Assembly (NCBI RefSeq): GCF_003857035.1
Contig: NZ_QGSY01000192.1
Span: 1-55,060 of the forward strand
Source of the DNA: Micromonospora arida
GTDB taxonomy: Bacteria; Actinomycetota; Actinomycetes; Mycobacteriales; Micromonosporaceae
Direction: 5' to 3'
DNA: 55,060 bases
The number at the start of each line of letters is the position of its first letter. Position 1 is the first letter of the stretch. A model generated the notes under the pieces. It made no database searches, was not told the DNA's origin, and saw nothing but the letters and a program-made list of their open reading frames with translations. Positions 34,157-43,089 of this stretch are shown in pieces. A program made the translations under genes and the position numbers.

Positions 34157-34194
34157 ACAAAGGGTCTGGGTAACGGGGTGACTAGGGTGACGTC

Positions 34195-34674
34195 ATGAAG
34201 ATGTCCGGCGGGGTCGAGTGGGCGCTGCACTGCTGCGTGGTGCTCACCACCAGCCACACGCCCGTTCCGGCGGCCAAGCTGGCGGAACTGCACGACGTCT
34301 CCAGCAGCTACCTCGCGAAGCAGCTCCAAGCGCTCGCCCGCGCCGGCCTGATCCACTCCGTGCAGGGCAAGTCGGGCGGCTACGTGCTGACCCGCGCCCC
34401 GGAGAGCATCACCCTGCTCGACGTGGTCCGGGCCGTCGACGGGCCCGGCCCGACCTTCGTCTGCACGGAGATTCGCCAGCGCGGCCCCTTCGCGACCCCG
34501 GCCGACGCCTGCACCACCCCGTGCCCGGTGTCCCGCGCCATGTGGGCGGCCGAGGACGCGTGGCACCAGGCGCTCGCCGCGGTCACCATCGCCGATCTCG
34601 CCCGCGACGTCGACGCCACCTCCGGCCCCGAGGCGCTGGTCGGCATCCAGGCCTGGCTGACCGGCGGAGCCTGA
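34195..34674 (+). CDS. Rrf2 family regulator with cysteines
   Basis: 159 aa. Rrf2 winged helix: GGVEWALHCCVVLTTSHTPV, VSSSYLAKQLQALARAGLIH and SVQGKSGGYVLTRAPESITL. The sensor loop has CTEIRQRGPFATPADACTTP C, three cysteines spaced as in Fe-S or redox-sensing Rrf2 proteins (IscR, NsrR). Divergent from the NmrA-type reductase, its probable target; oxidant or nitric-oxide sensing is a reasonable inference. Confidence 0.87.
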   Translation: MKMSGGVEWALHCCVVLTTSHTPVPAAKLAELHDVSSSYLAKQLQALARAGLIHSVQGKSGGYVLTRAPESITLLDVVRAVDGPGPTFVCTEIRQRGPFATPADACTTPCPVSRAMWAAEDAWHQALAAVTIADLARDVDATSGPEALVGIQAWLTGGA

Positions 34675-34703
34675 CCCGACCCCGCGGAGCCGGGCGAACA
34701 CGG

Positions 34704-36257
34704 TCAGCCGGTGTGGCGTACCTCGGTGTCCCAGATCTGCGCCCACGGACGCCGCAGCCCCCGGCACACGTGGACCGGGCCGCCGTTCTCGTCGTTGTCC
34801 ACCTCGACCCGCTGGTCCACCTGCCCGGCCAGGGTGCACTGCTCGAACCACGTGTTGAGCTGGTCGGGGCGCTCCCAGCCGACGGCGATGACCACGTCCG
34901 CGTCGGCGGGCGGCCGACCGAAGTCGACCATGCTGTTGTGCCCGGAGTACGCCCGAGGTAGACCACGGGCCGGCCCGTAGCGGGCCACCGCGCCGGCCTC
35001 GCCGTAGTTGCCGGTGAGGACGACCGCCCGCGAACGCTCCGGCGGCGACAACCCACGATGGACGGCCGCGAGGGAGTCGGCGAACTCGGGCCAACCGATC
35101 GTCTCGCCAGCGTCGTAGTTGACGTCGACCACGAAGGCGGGCAACCGGTCGGCCGGCAGCACCGGCAGCAGCAGCACGACGTTGGGCAGCAGGAACGGCA
35201 CCACACCCAGCGCGAGCAACCCCCGGCGCCACCAGAGTGACCCGCGCGAGGCCCACGCCACGGCGACCAGCGCACCGGCGGCGGTGAGGACCAGCAGCAG
35301 CGGCGCGTCGTAGTAGCCCTTGCCGCCGGCGATCAACACGATGCCGACCACCACCAACCACGCCCAGCCCACCGCCCGGTAGGCCCGCCACGCCGGTCGG
35401 CGGAGCAGCGCGACGAGACCGGCGATCCAGATCGGCACGGCGTACGGGCTGATGATGACGAACTGGAGCGTGAACGCGTCGAGCCGGCCACTGTAGGAGC
35501 TGTCACCGTCGGAGATGGACCCGGCAACGCCGAGCTGCGGGAAGCCGTTGGTCGCCTGCCAGATCAGGTTCGGCGCGGCCAGCAGCACGGCGATCCCGGC
35601 CCCGGCGAGAACCCACCGGTCGCGCAGCAGCCGGCGTGGCCCGGCGATGAGCACCCCGGCGACCAGGCCCACGGCCAGCAGCGCCGGCAGCAACTTGCTG
35701 AGCATGCCCACACCGATCGCCAGCCCGATGCCCAGCGCCCAGCGGCTGTCACCGGTGCGCAGCAACCGCACCGCGCACCACGCCGCGACCAACCAGACCA
35801 GCAGGTCGACGGTGGTGGTGCTGAGCAGATGACCACTGGCGAGCACGATGCCGGAGAGCGCGGCGAGCACCGCCGCGAAGAGCTGCCCGCCCCGGCCGGC
35901 GCCCAACTCCCGGGCGATGGCGGCCACCAGCAGCACCGCGCCGCCGGCCAGCACCGCCGACGGGGTACGCAGCACCACCAGGTTGCCCGGGGCGATCGTG
36001 TCGAGCAGCCGGGCCAGCACCGGGACGAGCGGCCCCTGATCGACGTAGCCCCAGTCGAGGTGCCGACCGGCGAGCAGGAAGTACAGCTCGTCGCGGTGGT
36101 AGCCGTAACGGCCGGCGAGCAGCAGGAGCGTCACTGTGGTCGCGGCGGCCACCAGCCACGGGCCGCGGGTACGAACGCCGGGCTCCGGCGGCCGCCCCGA
36201 CGGCGGCGACTGGCTCGGCCGCTGAGGTCGGTCGATCTCGATCGCGGGCTCGCTCAC
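34704..36257 (-). CDS. GT39-type integral membrane glycosyltransferase
   Basis: 517 aa with about 11-12 transmembrane helices. Conserved opening loop GRYGYHRDELYFLLAGRHLD WGYVDQGPLVP: the DE acid pair and YVDQGPL are typical of PMT/ArnT-like GT-C enzymes. A C-terminal extracytoplasmic domain of ~120 residues contains LTGNYGEAGAVARYG. It uses a polyprenyl-phosphate sugar to modify a protein, lipid or wall polymer outside the membrane; acceptor unknown. GTG start at 36257. Confidence 0.86.
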   Translation of the reverse strand: MSEPAIEIDRPQRPSQSPPSGRPPEPGVRTRGPWLVAAATTVTLLLLAGRYGYHRDELYFLLAGRHLDWGYVDQGPLVPVLARLLDTIAPGNLVVLRTPSAVLAGGAVLLVAAIARELGAGRGGQLFAAVLAALSGIVLASGHLLSTTTVDLLVWLVAAWCAVRLLRTGDSRWALGIGLAIGVGMLSKLLPALLAVGLVAGVLIAGPRRLLRDRWVLAGAGIAVLLAAPNLIWQATNGFPQLGVAGSISDGDSSYSGRLDAFTLQFVIISPYAVPIWIAGLVALLRRPAWRAYRAVGWAWLVVVGIVLIAGGKGYYDAPLLLVLTAAGALVAVAWASRGSLWWRRGLLALGVVPFLLPNVVLLLPVLPADRLPAFVVDVNYDAGETIGWPEFADSLAAVHRGLSPPERSRAVVLTGNYGEAGAVARYGPARGLPRAYSGHNSMVDFGRPPADADVVIAVGWERPDQLNTWFEQCTLAGQVDQRVEVDNDENGGPVHVCRGLRRPWAQIWDTEVRHTG

Positions 36258-36380
36258 CCGCTCATGATGACTGGCGGCGTCGCCCCGTGGGTGCCCCTAG
36301 CGGCGTTCGGCACGGTCCCGAATGCGGGTGGACGAGGCGGGTGCGAAGATCAGCTTTGTCACTCGGACCGAAAGGACGAT

Positions 36381-37412
36381 ATGCGCTATCGCACTCTGGG
36401 CAGCACCGGCACCGTGGTGTCCACCCTGTGTCTGGGCACGATGACCTTCGGCGCGGAGACCGACGAGGCCGGCAGCTTCGCCCAACTGGATCGGTTCGTC
36501 GAGGCCGGCGGCACCTTCATCGACACCGCTGACGTCTACTCCACCGGCGTCTCCGAGGACATCATCGGGCGTTGGCTGCGTAGCCGGCCCGACGTGCGTG
36601 ACCGCCTGGTGATCGCCACCAAGGGGCGGTTCCCGATGGGGCCGGGGGCAAACGACGCCGGCCTGTCCCGGGTCCATCTCACCCGCGCCCTGGACGCCAG
36701 CCTGCGCCGCCTCGGCGTCGAGGCCGTCGACCTGTACCAGGCGCACGCCTGGGATCCGCTGACCCCGCTGCCGGAGACGCTGCGGTTCTTCGACGACGCG
36801 GTCAGCGCCGGCAAGATCCGCTACGCGGGGGTCAGCAACTTCACCGGCTGGCAGTTGCAGAAGGCCGCACTGCTCACCCAACACCTCAACCGCACCCCGA
36901 TCGTGACCCTGCAACCGCAGTACAACCTGCTGGCCCGGGACATCGAGTTCGAGCTGGTGCCGGTCTGCGAGAACGAGGGCATCGGCATCCTGCCGTGGTC
37001 ACCGCTGGGCGGCGGGTGGCTGACCGGCAAGTACCAGCGCGACAGCACGCCCACCGGCGCGACCCGGCTCGGCGAGAACCCGCAGCGCGGCGTCGAGGCG
37101 TACGCGGGTCGCAACGCCGAGGAGCGCACCTGGCGGGTGCTCGACGCGGTCCGCCAGATCGCCGACAACCGGGGCGTGTCCATGTCGGCGGTGTCGCTGG
37201 CCTGGCTGGCGGCCCGACCGGCGGTCACCTCGGTGATCCTCGGCGCGCGGACCACCGACCAGCTCGACGACAACCTGACCGCCGCCGACCTGGTCCTGGA
37301 CGCCGAGCAGATGCGGCTGCTGGACGAGGCGAGCGCCCCGCTGGTGGGCGACTACCCGTACGGCGCGGCCGGAGTGCGTCAGCGCGGCCGTGACCTGCCG
37401 GCCGGATCATGA
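36381..37412 (+). CDS. Aldo/keto reductase
   Basis: 343 aa, ATG 36381 with AAAGGA upstream. NADPH-dependent TIM-barrel reductase: FIDTADVYSTGVSEDIIG (catalytic Asp and Tyr), VIATKGRF (Lys), YQAHAWDPLTPL (His), and SVILGARTTDQLDDNL for the cofactor phosphate. Closest by pattern to the AKR group of YajO/YakC-like enzymes. Its stop overlaps a short DinB-like relic as ATGA. Confidence 0.9.
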   Translation: MRYRTLGSTGTVVSTLCLGTMTFGAETDEAGSFAQLDRFVEAGGTFIDTADVYSTGVSEDIIGRWLRSRPDVRDRLVIATKGRFPMGPGANDAGLSRVHLTRALDASLRRLGVEAVDLYQAHAWDPLTPLPETLRFFDDAVSAGKIRYAGVSNFTGWQLQKAALLTQHLNRTPIVTLQPQYNLLARDIEFELVPVCENEGIGILPWSPLGGGWLTGKYQRDSTPTGATRLGENPQRGVEAYAGRNAEERTWRVLDAVRQIADNRGVSMSAVSLAWLAARPAVTSVILGARTTDQLDDNLTAADLVLDAEQMRLLDEASAPLVGDYPYGAAGVRQRGRDLPAGS

Positions 37413-37516
37413 CCTCGTTCCCCGAGCCCACCGACCCGGCCGGCAGCCGCACCGAGGTCTTCCTGCGCTACCTGGACGTGGTCGCCGAACTCGCGGGCGG
37501 CCCGACCGGGGAGTGA
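37409..37516 (+). pseudogene. DinB/DUF664-like N-terminal stub
   Basis: A 35-codon frame starting at ATG 37409, overlapping the reductase stop (ATGA): MTSFPEPTDPAGSRTEVFLR YLDVVAELAGG, then a stop. The first 25 residues look like the start of DUF664/DinB proteins, which are normally ~170 aa, so this is probably the truncated head of a coupled gene. Confidence 0.5.
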
Positions 37517-37540
37517 GGCCGTCGGCTCGATAATGGGCGG

Positions 37541-38128
37541 ATGCCGTTGCTCGTCGCACCAGCCCTGCCCGCCGGGAGCCTCGCCGCCCAGGAGCAACCC
37601 CACCTCCCGGTACGCCACGGGCTGGCCCTGCGGCCGTGGCGCGACGACGACGCCCCGGCCGTCCGGGCCGCCTTCGACTGCCCGCAGATCCAGCGATGGC
37701 ACGTGCGTCGCCTCGACAGCGACGACGAGGCGCGGTCGTGGACGGCGCAGTGGCCGAGCCGGTGGCGCGACGAGACGGCCGCCAGCTGGGCGATCGTCGA
37801 CGCCGACGACCGACCGCTGGGTCAGGTGGGGTTGCGGGGCGTGCTGCTGACCGAGGCCTCGGCGCAGGTGTCGTACTGGTTGTTGCCCGCCGCGCGTGGT
37901 CGGGGCATCGCCACCGAGGCGCTGGGGGCACTCACCCGGTGGAGTTTCACGCGGGCCGGTCTGCACCGGCTGGCCCTGGATCACTCGACCGCCAACGCGG
38001 CGTCGTGCCGGGTGGCCACGGGGGCCGGCTTTCCGGTGGAGGGCGTGCTCCGAGGGTCGGTTCGCCACGCCGACGCCTGGCACGACATGCACCTGCACGC
38101 ACGGCTGCGCACCGACGGCCCGATCTGA
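37541..38128 (+). CDS. GNAT acetyltransferase (RimJ/RimL type)
   Basis: 195 aa. Acetyltransf_3 fold: GLALRPWRDDDAPAVRAAFD, then PLGQVGLRGVLL, VSYWLLPAARGRGIATEALG (pyrophosphate loop RGRGIA) and LHRLALDHSTANAASCRVAT GAGF. Such enzymes acetylate protein N-termini or small molecules. Its stop abuts the stop of the convergent MFS gene with no gap. Confidence 0.88.
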   Translation: MPLLVAPALPAGSLAAQEQPHLPVRHGLALRPWRDDDAPAVRAAFDCPQIQRWHVRRLDSDDEARSWTAQWPSRWRDETAASWAIVDADDRPLGQVGLRGVLLTEASAQVSYWLLPAARGRGIATEALGALTRWSFTRAGLHRLALDHSTANAASCRVATGAGFPVEGVLRGSVRHADAWHDMHLHARLRTDGPI

Positions 38129-39421
38129 TCACCCGATCTGCTCGGTGGTCGGCGCGAATGGCGTCGGCGTCGCACCATCCTCGTCGGCGCGTCGCATCGC
38201 CCGCGGCAGTCGCAGCGCGACGACGCCGGTAGCCACCAGTCCACCGACCCCCGCGACCATCAGCGTCACCGGGGCCGAGGTGGCGTCCAGCAGGACACCA
38301 CCGGCGAGGTAGGACGTCGCGGCGGCGACCCCGATCGCACCGTACAGATTTCCGAAGACCCTGCCGCGCATGCCCGGTGGCACCGTGCGTTGCAGCAGCG
38401 TGCTGGAGGCGACGTCCATGGCCGCCAACCCGAACCCACGGACGGCTTGCAGGGCGATCGCGGCGGCGACGGCCCAGGCGAGCCCGGTCAGCAGGTTGCC
38501 GACACTGCTGACGGCGAAGCCCGCGATCAGCAGCAGCGGCATCGACGCCCGGGTGCCCCACCTGGACAACATGGCGTAACCGGCCACCAGTCCGACACCG
38601 ACCGCGCCCAGCAGGAGCCCGACCGCCGATTCGCCGACGTGAAAGGTCTTTTGAGCCAGCAGCACCAGCGCCACGTCGTCGACCCCGTTGAAGGCGACCA
38701 CCGCAGTGAAGCCAAGGAAGATCACCCGAACCGTCGGAACACTCAACAGATAGGCGACGCCCGCTCTGGCCTGTCGCAGCAGGGACGGCTGCCGCCCGGC
38801 ACCGGAAGTTGGCGGTAGTGAGGGGAGCGTCGCGAGCAGCACGGCCGAGACCAGAAACGACACGGCGTCGACGAGCAGTACACCACGCAATCCGACCAGC
38901 GGGAACAGGGCCGCGGCGAGCAGGGGGCCGACCGCCTCCGCCGCGTTGGAGCCGAACCCGAGGGTGGAGTTGGCGGTCTCCAGGTCACGGTCACCGACCA
39001 GTGCGGGCACCGCCGCCCGAGACGCCGGTTGAAAGAGCTGCGACGCGGTGGCGCGAACCGCGACGAGAGCCAGCAGCATCGGCAGCGAGGGCATTGTCAG
39101 CACGATGACCAGCAGGGCCACAGCTTGGATGAGTTCGCAGACGACCATCAACCGTCGAAGATTGAGCCGATCAGCGAGGGCACCGGTGAAGGGACCCAGC
39201 AGGGATGGAGCGAAATCTCCGACAAGGAGCAGGAGCGCGACTGCCAGCCCCTTACCCGTCGTCTCGGCGACGTGGAAGATCAGCGCGACAAGGCTGAGCG
39301 AATCGCCCGCGTACGAGACGAGCCGTGCCGAGAAGAGCGTTCGGAATGGTCTGTTGCGGCGAAGCAGTTGGGTGGGACGCAACGGCGCAGCGTCTGCCGT
39401 GGCGGACGCTGCGCCGGGCAT
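38129..39421 (-). CDS. MFS transporter (MFS_3/EntS-like)
   Basis: 430 aa from ATG 39421 behind GAGGAG. Twelve predicted transmembrane helices; FRTLFSARLVSYAGDSLSLV opening, GPFTGALADRLNLRRLMV loop 2-3 motif A and VPPGMRGRVFGNLYGAIG after helix 10 are typical of the EntS-like exporter group. Likely drug or siderophore export. The in-frame extension to 39514 is Arg-rich and not credible. Confidence 0.87.
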   Translation of the reverse strand: MPGAASATADAAPLRPTQLLRRNRPFRTLFSARLVSYAGDSLSLVALIFHVAETTGKGLAVALLLLVGDFAPSLLGPFTGALADRLNLRRLMVVCELIQAVALLVIVLTMPSLPMLLALVAVRATASQLFQPASRAAVPALVGDRDLETANSTLGFGSNAAEAVGPLLAAALFPLVGLRGVLLVDAVSFLVSAVLLATLPSLPPTSGAGRQPSLLRQARAGVAYLLSVPTVRVIFLGFTAVVAFNGVDDVALVLLAQKTFHVGESAVGLLLGAVGVGLVAGYAMLSRWGTRASMPLLLIAGFAVSSVGNLLTGLAWAVAAAIALQAVRGFGLAAMDVASSTLLQRTVPPGMRGRVFGNLYGAIGVAAATSYLAGGVLLDATSAPVTLMVAGVGGLVATGVVALRLPRAMRRADEDGATPTPFAPTTEQIG

Positions 39422-39577
39422 CTCGGAACTCCTCGCTGAGGGCTGCGCTGAGGTGTCGTGTCGCCGTCGCCGAACCCGGTGTGGTGCGGTGCGCAAACAC
39501 GGGACGGGTGACACCGTTCAACCCACCAGCCCGTAGGTGAAGGTAGTCATCAGAGTGTCGGTGAGCGCGGCTTTTAT

Positions 39578-39817
39578 GGTTGCCGGGTAACGGCGGACGC
39601 GCCCAGCTACCCCGGCCTCGACGGACCGTTCACCATCGCCGACATGCCGGACGGGTCGCGGGTCGCGCACGTCGACAGCGCGGCACGGGCGCAGATCCTC
39701 GACCAAACGTCGGATCTTGTTAGCCTGGAGCGGCGGTGGGAACGTATTCGCGGCGAGGCCCTGCCCCGAGGGCGTTCGTTGGAACTTCTCAGAGAAGCGG
39801 CAGCATCATGGACATGA
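39578..39817 (+). pseudogene. DUF5753 (Scr1-type) regulator C-terminal fragment
   Basis: Frame reads SYPGLDGPFTIADMPDGSRV, then ILDQTSDLVSLERRWERIRG EALPRGRSLELLREAAASWT and stop, the C-terminal end of XRE-DUF5753 regulators. The HTH and most of the ligand domain are missing. Its stop overlaps the start of the DUF397 gene, which is the usual partner. Confidence 0.82.
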
Positions 39818-39999
39818 CCGGTGCGCAGTGGCGGAAGAGCACGAGAAGTGGCGGCAACGGTGGCAACTGTGTCGAGGTTGCCGACAACCTTCCGGGAGTG
39901 GTCCTCGTTCGTGACACGAAGGACCGCGACGGCGTGACGCTGACGTTCAGCCCGCGATCGTGGTGTGCCTTCGTCGCGATGGCCCGCGACGCCGGCTGA
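39808..39999 (+). CDS. DUF397 protein
   Basis: 63 aa from ATG 39808. Classic DUF397: AQWRKSTRSGGNGGNCVEVA, then VLVRDTKDRDGVTLTFSPRS W. These small proteins pair with XRE-DUF5753 regulators, binding and antagonising them in development or antibiotic control. The partner here survives only as its C-terminal third, so this copy may be orphaned. Confidence 0.9.
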   Translation: MDMTGAQWRKSTRSGGNGGNCVEVADNLPGVVLVRDTKDRDGVTLTFSPRSWCAFVAMARDAG

Positions 40000-40014
40000 C
40001 CGGCCACATCGCAC

Positions 40015-40044
40015 AAAGGCTCCCGGCGCCGACCGGGAGCCTTT
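40015..40044. terminator. Terminator hairpin after DUF397 gene
   Basis: Perfect 12-bp stem AAAGGCTCCCGG (40015-40026) / CCGGGAGCCTTT (40033-40044) with a 6-base loop. Confidence 0.85.
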
Positions 40045-40093
40045 CGCGTACGCCGGGCCGGCCGTCGGTTGCCACGAACGACGAGCAATCCGA

Positions 40094-41326
40094 TCAGCGG
40101 AGCGCGGCGGGCTCGGCCGGTTGCGGGTGCGGAGTCGCCGGCCAGGTGAGTCGGCGTACGCCGGGAACGAGGGCGGTGCCCGCGCAGGAGGCGAGCACCA
40201 GCAGGCCGGCGACGGCCAGCGGGACGGGTGCGCCGAACGCGTCGGCGGCCAACGGCGCCAGCGCGTATCCCAGCGGCATGGCGCCCAGCGACACCAGCCA
40301 GTCGTACGAGGTGACCCGGGCCAGGACCTCGGGCGGGAAGTGGTGCTGCACGACGGTCTCCCACACCGGGTTGAGGTAGCCGAGGGCGGTCAGCGCCACC
40401 GCGTAGGCGACGATCACCGCGGGGGCGGGCGCGGCGACGGCGAGCAGGAACAGCGGCGCGGCGTAGCAGGCCAGCCCGAGGTTGGCCAGCAGCACAGGCC
40501 GGTGTAGCCGGACCCGCCCGGCCAGCAGCGATCCGGTGAGCATCCCGATCGCGCCGGCCTGCAACAGCAGCACCCAGGTCGTCTCGCCACCCAGGCGGTC
40601 GATGGCGACGGCCGGCCCGAGGGTCATCAGCACGGCGGCGGCGCCGTTCCACACGCCGTGCCCGAGCAGGCTGGTCCAGAACCAGTCGCGGGCGCGTACC
40701 TCGCCGAAGCCGTGCCGCAGGTCGGCCAGGACGGATCGGCGGGGCACCGGCACGTGGCGGACCCGCACCAGCGCGAGCAGTGTGGCGCTGAGCGCGAACG
40801 ACGCGCCGTCCAGGATGAACGCCCAGCCGGGTCCGGCGGCCCAGATCAGCGCGCCGGCCAGGGCCGGGCCGGCGAGGCGGCTGGTGTTGGCGGTGATCCC
40901 CATCAGAGCGTTGGCCCGCTGCCGGTCGGCCGGTTCGACGGTGCCGGCGACCAGCGGAGACGCGGTCGGAATGGCGAAGGCCGAGGCGATGCCGCCCAGC
41001 GCCGACGCCACCACGACGGTGCTCAGCGACGGGTCGCCGCCGAGCAGTTCGACGCCGACCGCGACCTGGGTGGCGCAGCGGACCAGGTCGGCCAGCAGGG
41101 CGACCCGGCGGGCGTCGAACCGGTCGGCCACGACGCCACCGAACGGCAGCAGGAGCAGCCGGGGGACAACGGCGGCGGCGAGGACGACGGCCAGCGCGCC
41201 GGTGGAGCCGGTGGCACGCAGCACGGCCAACGCCAGCGCGGCGGGCACCACCGCGTCGCCGATGGCGGAGATGCTGCGACCCAGGAACAGCAGCCGGAAC
41301 GAGGGGTTGCGCAGTGGGTGAGCCAT
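40094..41326 (-). CDS. MFS transporter (MFS_3)
   Basis: 410 aa from ATG 41326. Twelve predicted helices; FRLLFLGRSISAIGDAVVPA opening, GGVVADRFDARRVALLADLV motif A and an EVLARVTSYDWLVSLG segment after helix 10. EntS-like exporter. Divergent from a MarR gene across a short AT-rich palindromic region, so efflux is probably induced by a MarR ligand. Confidence 0.88.
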   Translation of the reverse strand: MAHPLRNPSFRLLFLGRSISAIGDAVVPAALALAVLRATGSTGALAVVLAAAVVPRLLLLPFGGVVADRFDARRVALLADLVRCATQVAVGVELLGGDPSLSTVVVASALGGIASAFAIPTASPLVAGTVEPADRQRANALMGITANTSRLAGPALAGALIWAAGPGWAFILDGASFALSATLLALVRVRHVPVPRRSVLADLRHGFGEVRARDWFWTSLLGHGVWNGAAAVLMTLGPAVAIDRLGGETTWVLLLQAGAIGMLTGSLLAGRVRLHRPVLLANLGLACYAAPLFLLAVAAPAPAVIVAYAVALTALGYLNPVWETVVQHHFPPEVLARVTSYDWLVSLGAMPLGYALAPLAADAFGAPVPLAVAGLLVLASCAGTALVPGVRRLTWPATPHPQPAEPAALR

Positions 41327-41346
41327 GACCCGAGCATAGTTCGACG

Positions 41347-41374
41347 CCGAATATTTCGGCAATGAATATTTCGG
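41347..41374. promoter_or_regulatory. MarR operator with repeated GAATATTTCGG
   Basis: CCGAATATTTCGG (41347-41359) is palindromic apart from one position, and GAATATTTCGG repeats at 41364-41374. It occupies the 68-base gap between divergent MFS and MarR genes. Confidence 0.72.
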
Positions 41375-41394
41375 TGCTGAGGTAAGCTGGTGCG

Positions 41395-41910
41395 GTGACC
41401 ACGACTCCAGACGCCGTCGACCAGCACATCGAGCGCTGGCTGCCCGTGGTGCCCGACCTCGACGCGGACGTCGAGGGGGCGGTGACCAGGATGATCCGAC
41501 TGACCCGGCACCTGCGGGCGGTCAAGGAGCGGGTCCTGGTCGACCTCGACCTGCCGGCCCACGAGTACGACACCCTGCACGCCCTGGCCGGTCGTGGCGG
41601 CCGGGCAGCCCCCTCGGATCTCGCCGCGGACCTCGCGATGGCCCCCGCCTCGATCACCGCGCGAGTGGACACCCTGCTGCGGCGGGGCTTCGTACGCCGG
41701 ATTCCGTCGACAGTCGACCGTCGACGCGTCGACGTGGAACTCACCGAGGCGGGTCAGGCCGCGTGGCGCGGGGCGATGGAGGTCCAGGGCGCCGAGGAGC
41801 ACCGCCTGCTCGGCGCGCTCACCGTGACCGAGCGGCGACACCTCTCCGACCTGCTGCGCCGGGTGCTGCTCGTCGCCGAACAGCCACAGAGCACGTCGCA
41901 GACCGACTGA
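41395..41910 (+). CDS. MarR family regulator
   Basis: 171 aa, GTG start at 41395. MarR winged helix: HEYDTLHALAGRGGRAAPSD, LAADLAMAPASITARVDTLL, RRGFVRRIPSTVDRRRVDVE LT (wing with DRR), and TVTERRHLSDLLRRVL. Very likely controls the divergent MFS exporter and itself through the GAATATTTCGG sites. Confidence 0.88.
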   Translation: MTTTPDAVDQHIERWLPVVPDLDADVEGAVTRMIRLTRHLRAVKERVLVDLDLPAHEYDTLHALAGRGGRAAPSDLAADLAMAPASITARVDTLLRRGFVRRIPSTVDRRRVDVELTEAGQAAWRGAMEVQGAEEHRLLGALTVTERRHLSDLLRRVLLVAEQPQSTSQTD

Positions 41911-41956
41911 GCGGGGCCGAAAATCGCCTGGCGGCGCGCGTACCGCTGATGCAAGG

Positions 41957-42484
41957 GTGACCGGCGTGACTGCGCATGTGCTGGCCGGGGCCCTGGCCGA
42001 CGACGGACGGCGACGGATCTTCGCGGCGATCGTGCTGGGTGCGACCAGCGCGACCGAGGTCGCCGAGCGGACCGGCCTGCCGGTGCGGGTGGCGCTCACC
42101 GGAGTCCGCCGGCTCACCGACGCGGGCCTCGTCACCGGCGCGGACGGCACGCTCGCGGCCGACGAGTCGTCGCTGCGGGCCACCGCGCGCGACAGCCGCC
42201 CGGCCGACGACGCCGAACCCGGCGTCGATCCGGTGCTGCGGACCTTCCTGCGGACCCCCGGCGTCCTGGTGGGTCTTCCGGCGCAGCGGGGTCGACGGCG
42301 GGTGCTGCTGGCGCACATCGCCGAGCAGTCGTTCGAGCCGGGCACCCGCTATCCGGAGCGGGCCGTCGACGACGCGCTCAAGCCGTGGTGCGCCGCAGGC
42401 GGGTCGGATCACGCGACGCTGCGCCGGTATCTGATCGACGAGCAGTTGCTCATCCGCGAGCACGGCATCTACCAGCGGCCCTGA
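41957..42484 (+). CDS. DUF2087 winged-helix protein
   Basis: 175 aa. N-terminal ~70 residues are an ArsR-like HTH (RRRIFAAIVLGATSATEVAE RTGL). The C-terminal DUF2087 block is clear: VLRTFLRTPGVLVGLPAQRG, RRRVLLAHIAEQSFEPGTRY and PERAVDDALKPW...LRRYLIDEQLLIREHGIYQR. DUF2087 proteins are thought to be regulators with RNA/DNA-binding tails; no target known. GTG start. Confidence 0.85.
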   Translation: MTGVTAHVLAGALADDGRRRIFAAIVLGATSATEVAERTGLPVRVALTGVRRLTDAGLVTGADGTLAADESSLRATARDSRPADDAEPGVDPVLRTFLRTPGVLVGLPAQRGRRRVLLAHIAEQSFEPGTRYPERAVDDALKPWCAAGGSDHATLRRYLIDEQLLIREHGIYQRP

Positions 42485-42536
42485 ACGCCGGTTGCGTGAA
42501 CCGTCTGGTTGCGGAGGATCTTGCTAGCCTCGGCGC

Positions 42537-43013
42537 ATGACCTCGTGCACGCCCTCCGATGGCCCGCCGGACCTGTTGTTCCTGCTCTCCTGGGCGAGTC
42601 ACGCGTTGCAGACCGAGCACGCCGCCGGCCTGGCCGAGCTGGGCATCTCGCCGCGGGCGCACTACGTGCTGGCACAGGCCCACACCGGTGAGCTGACCCA
42701 GCGGGAGATCGGCGAGCGGTGCGGTGTGGACAAGACCACGATGGTCGTGACGCTCGACCAGTTGGAGCGGGCCGGGCTGGCCGAGCGCCGTCCGGTGCCG
42801 ACGGACCGACGGGCCCGCATGGTCGCGGTGACGCCGGCGGGGGAGCAGGTGCTGCGGCAGGCGCAACAGGTGGTCCGGCGCATCCAGGACGACCTGCTGG
42901 CAACCCTGCCCGAGCCGGACCGGGAGGTGTTCCTGCGGGCTCTCCTGGCGCTGGTGAGCGGACCACTGGCCAACACCTCCCCGTACGCGCCGGGGGCCCG
43001 CTCCGGCTGTTAG
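42537..43013 (+). CDS. MarR family regulator
   Basis: 158 aa. SPRAHYVLAQAHTGELTQRE, IGERCGVDKTTMVVTLDQLE and RAGLAERRPVPTDRRARMVA VTP form the MarR winged helix. The following membrane gene is separated by an inverted repeat GATAGTC/GACTATC, suggesting that this regulator controls it and possibly itself from the shared transcript. Confidence 0.88.
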   Translation: MTSCTPSDGPPDLLFLLSWASHALQTEHAAGLAELGISPRAHYVLAQAHTGELTQREIGERCGVDKTTMVVTLDQLERAGLAERRPVPTDRRARMVAVTPAGEQVLRQAQQVVRRIQDDLLATLPEPDREVFLRALLALVSGPLANTSPYAPGARSGC

Positions 43014-43023
43014 TTCCAAGAAA

Positions 43024-43045
43024 GATAGTCCCGAACAAGACTATC
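43024..43045. promoter_or_regulatory. Operator before DUF6069-like gene
   Basis: GATAGTC-N8-GACTATC, perfect 7-bp arms, in the 76-base gap after the MarR gene. Likely MarR binding site. Confidence 0.65.
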
Positions 43046-43089
43046 TGTTACGGTCGTACTCGTTCGTTTCCCCTGAACGAGGAGCCGTC

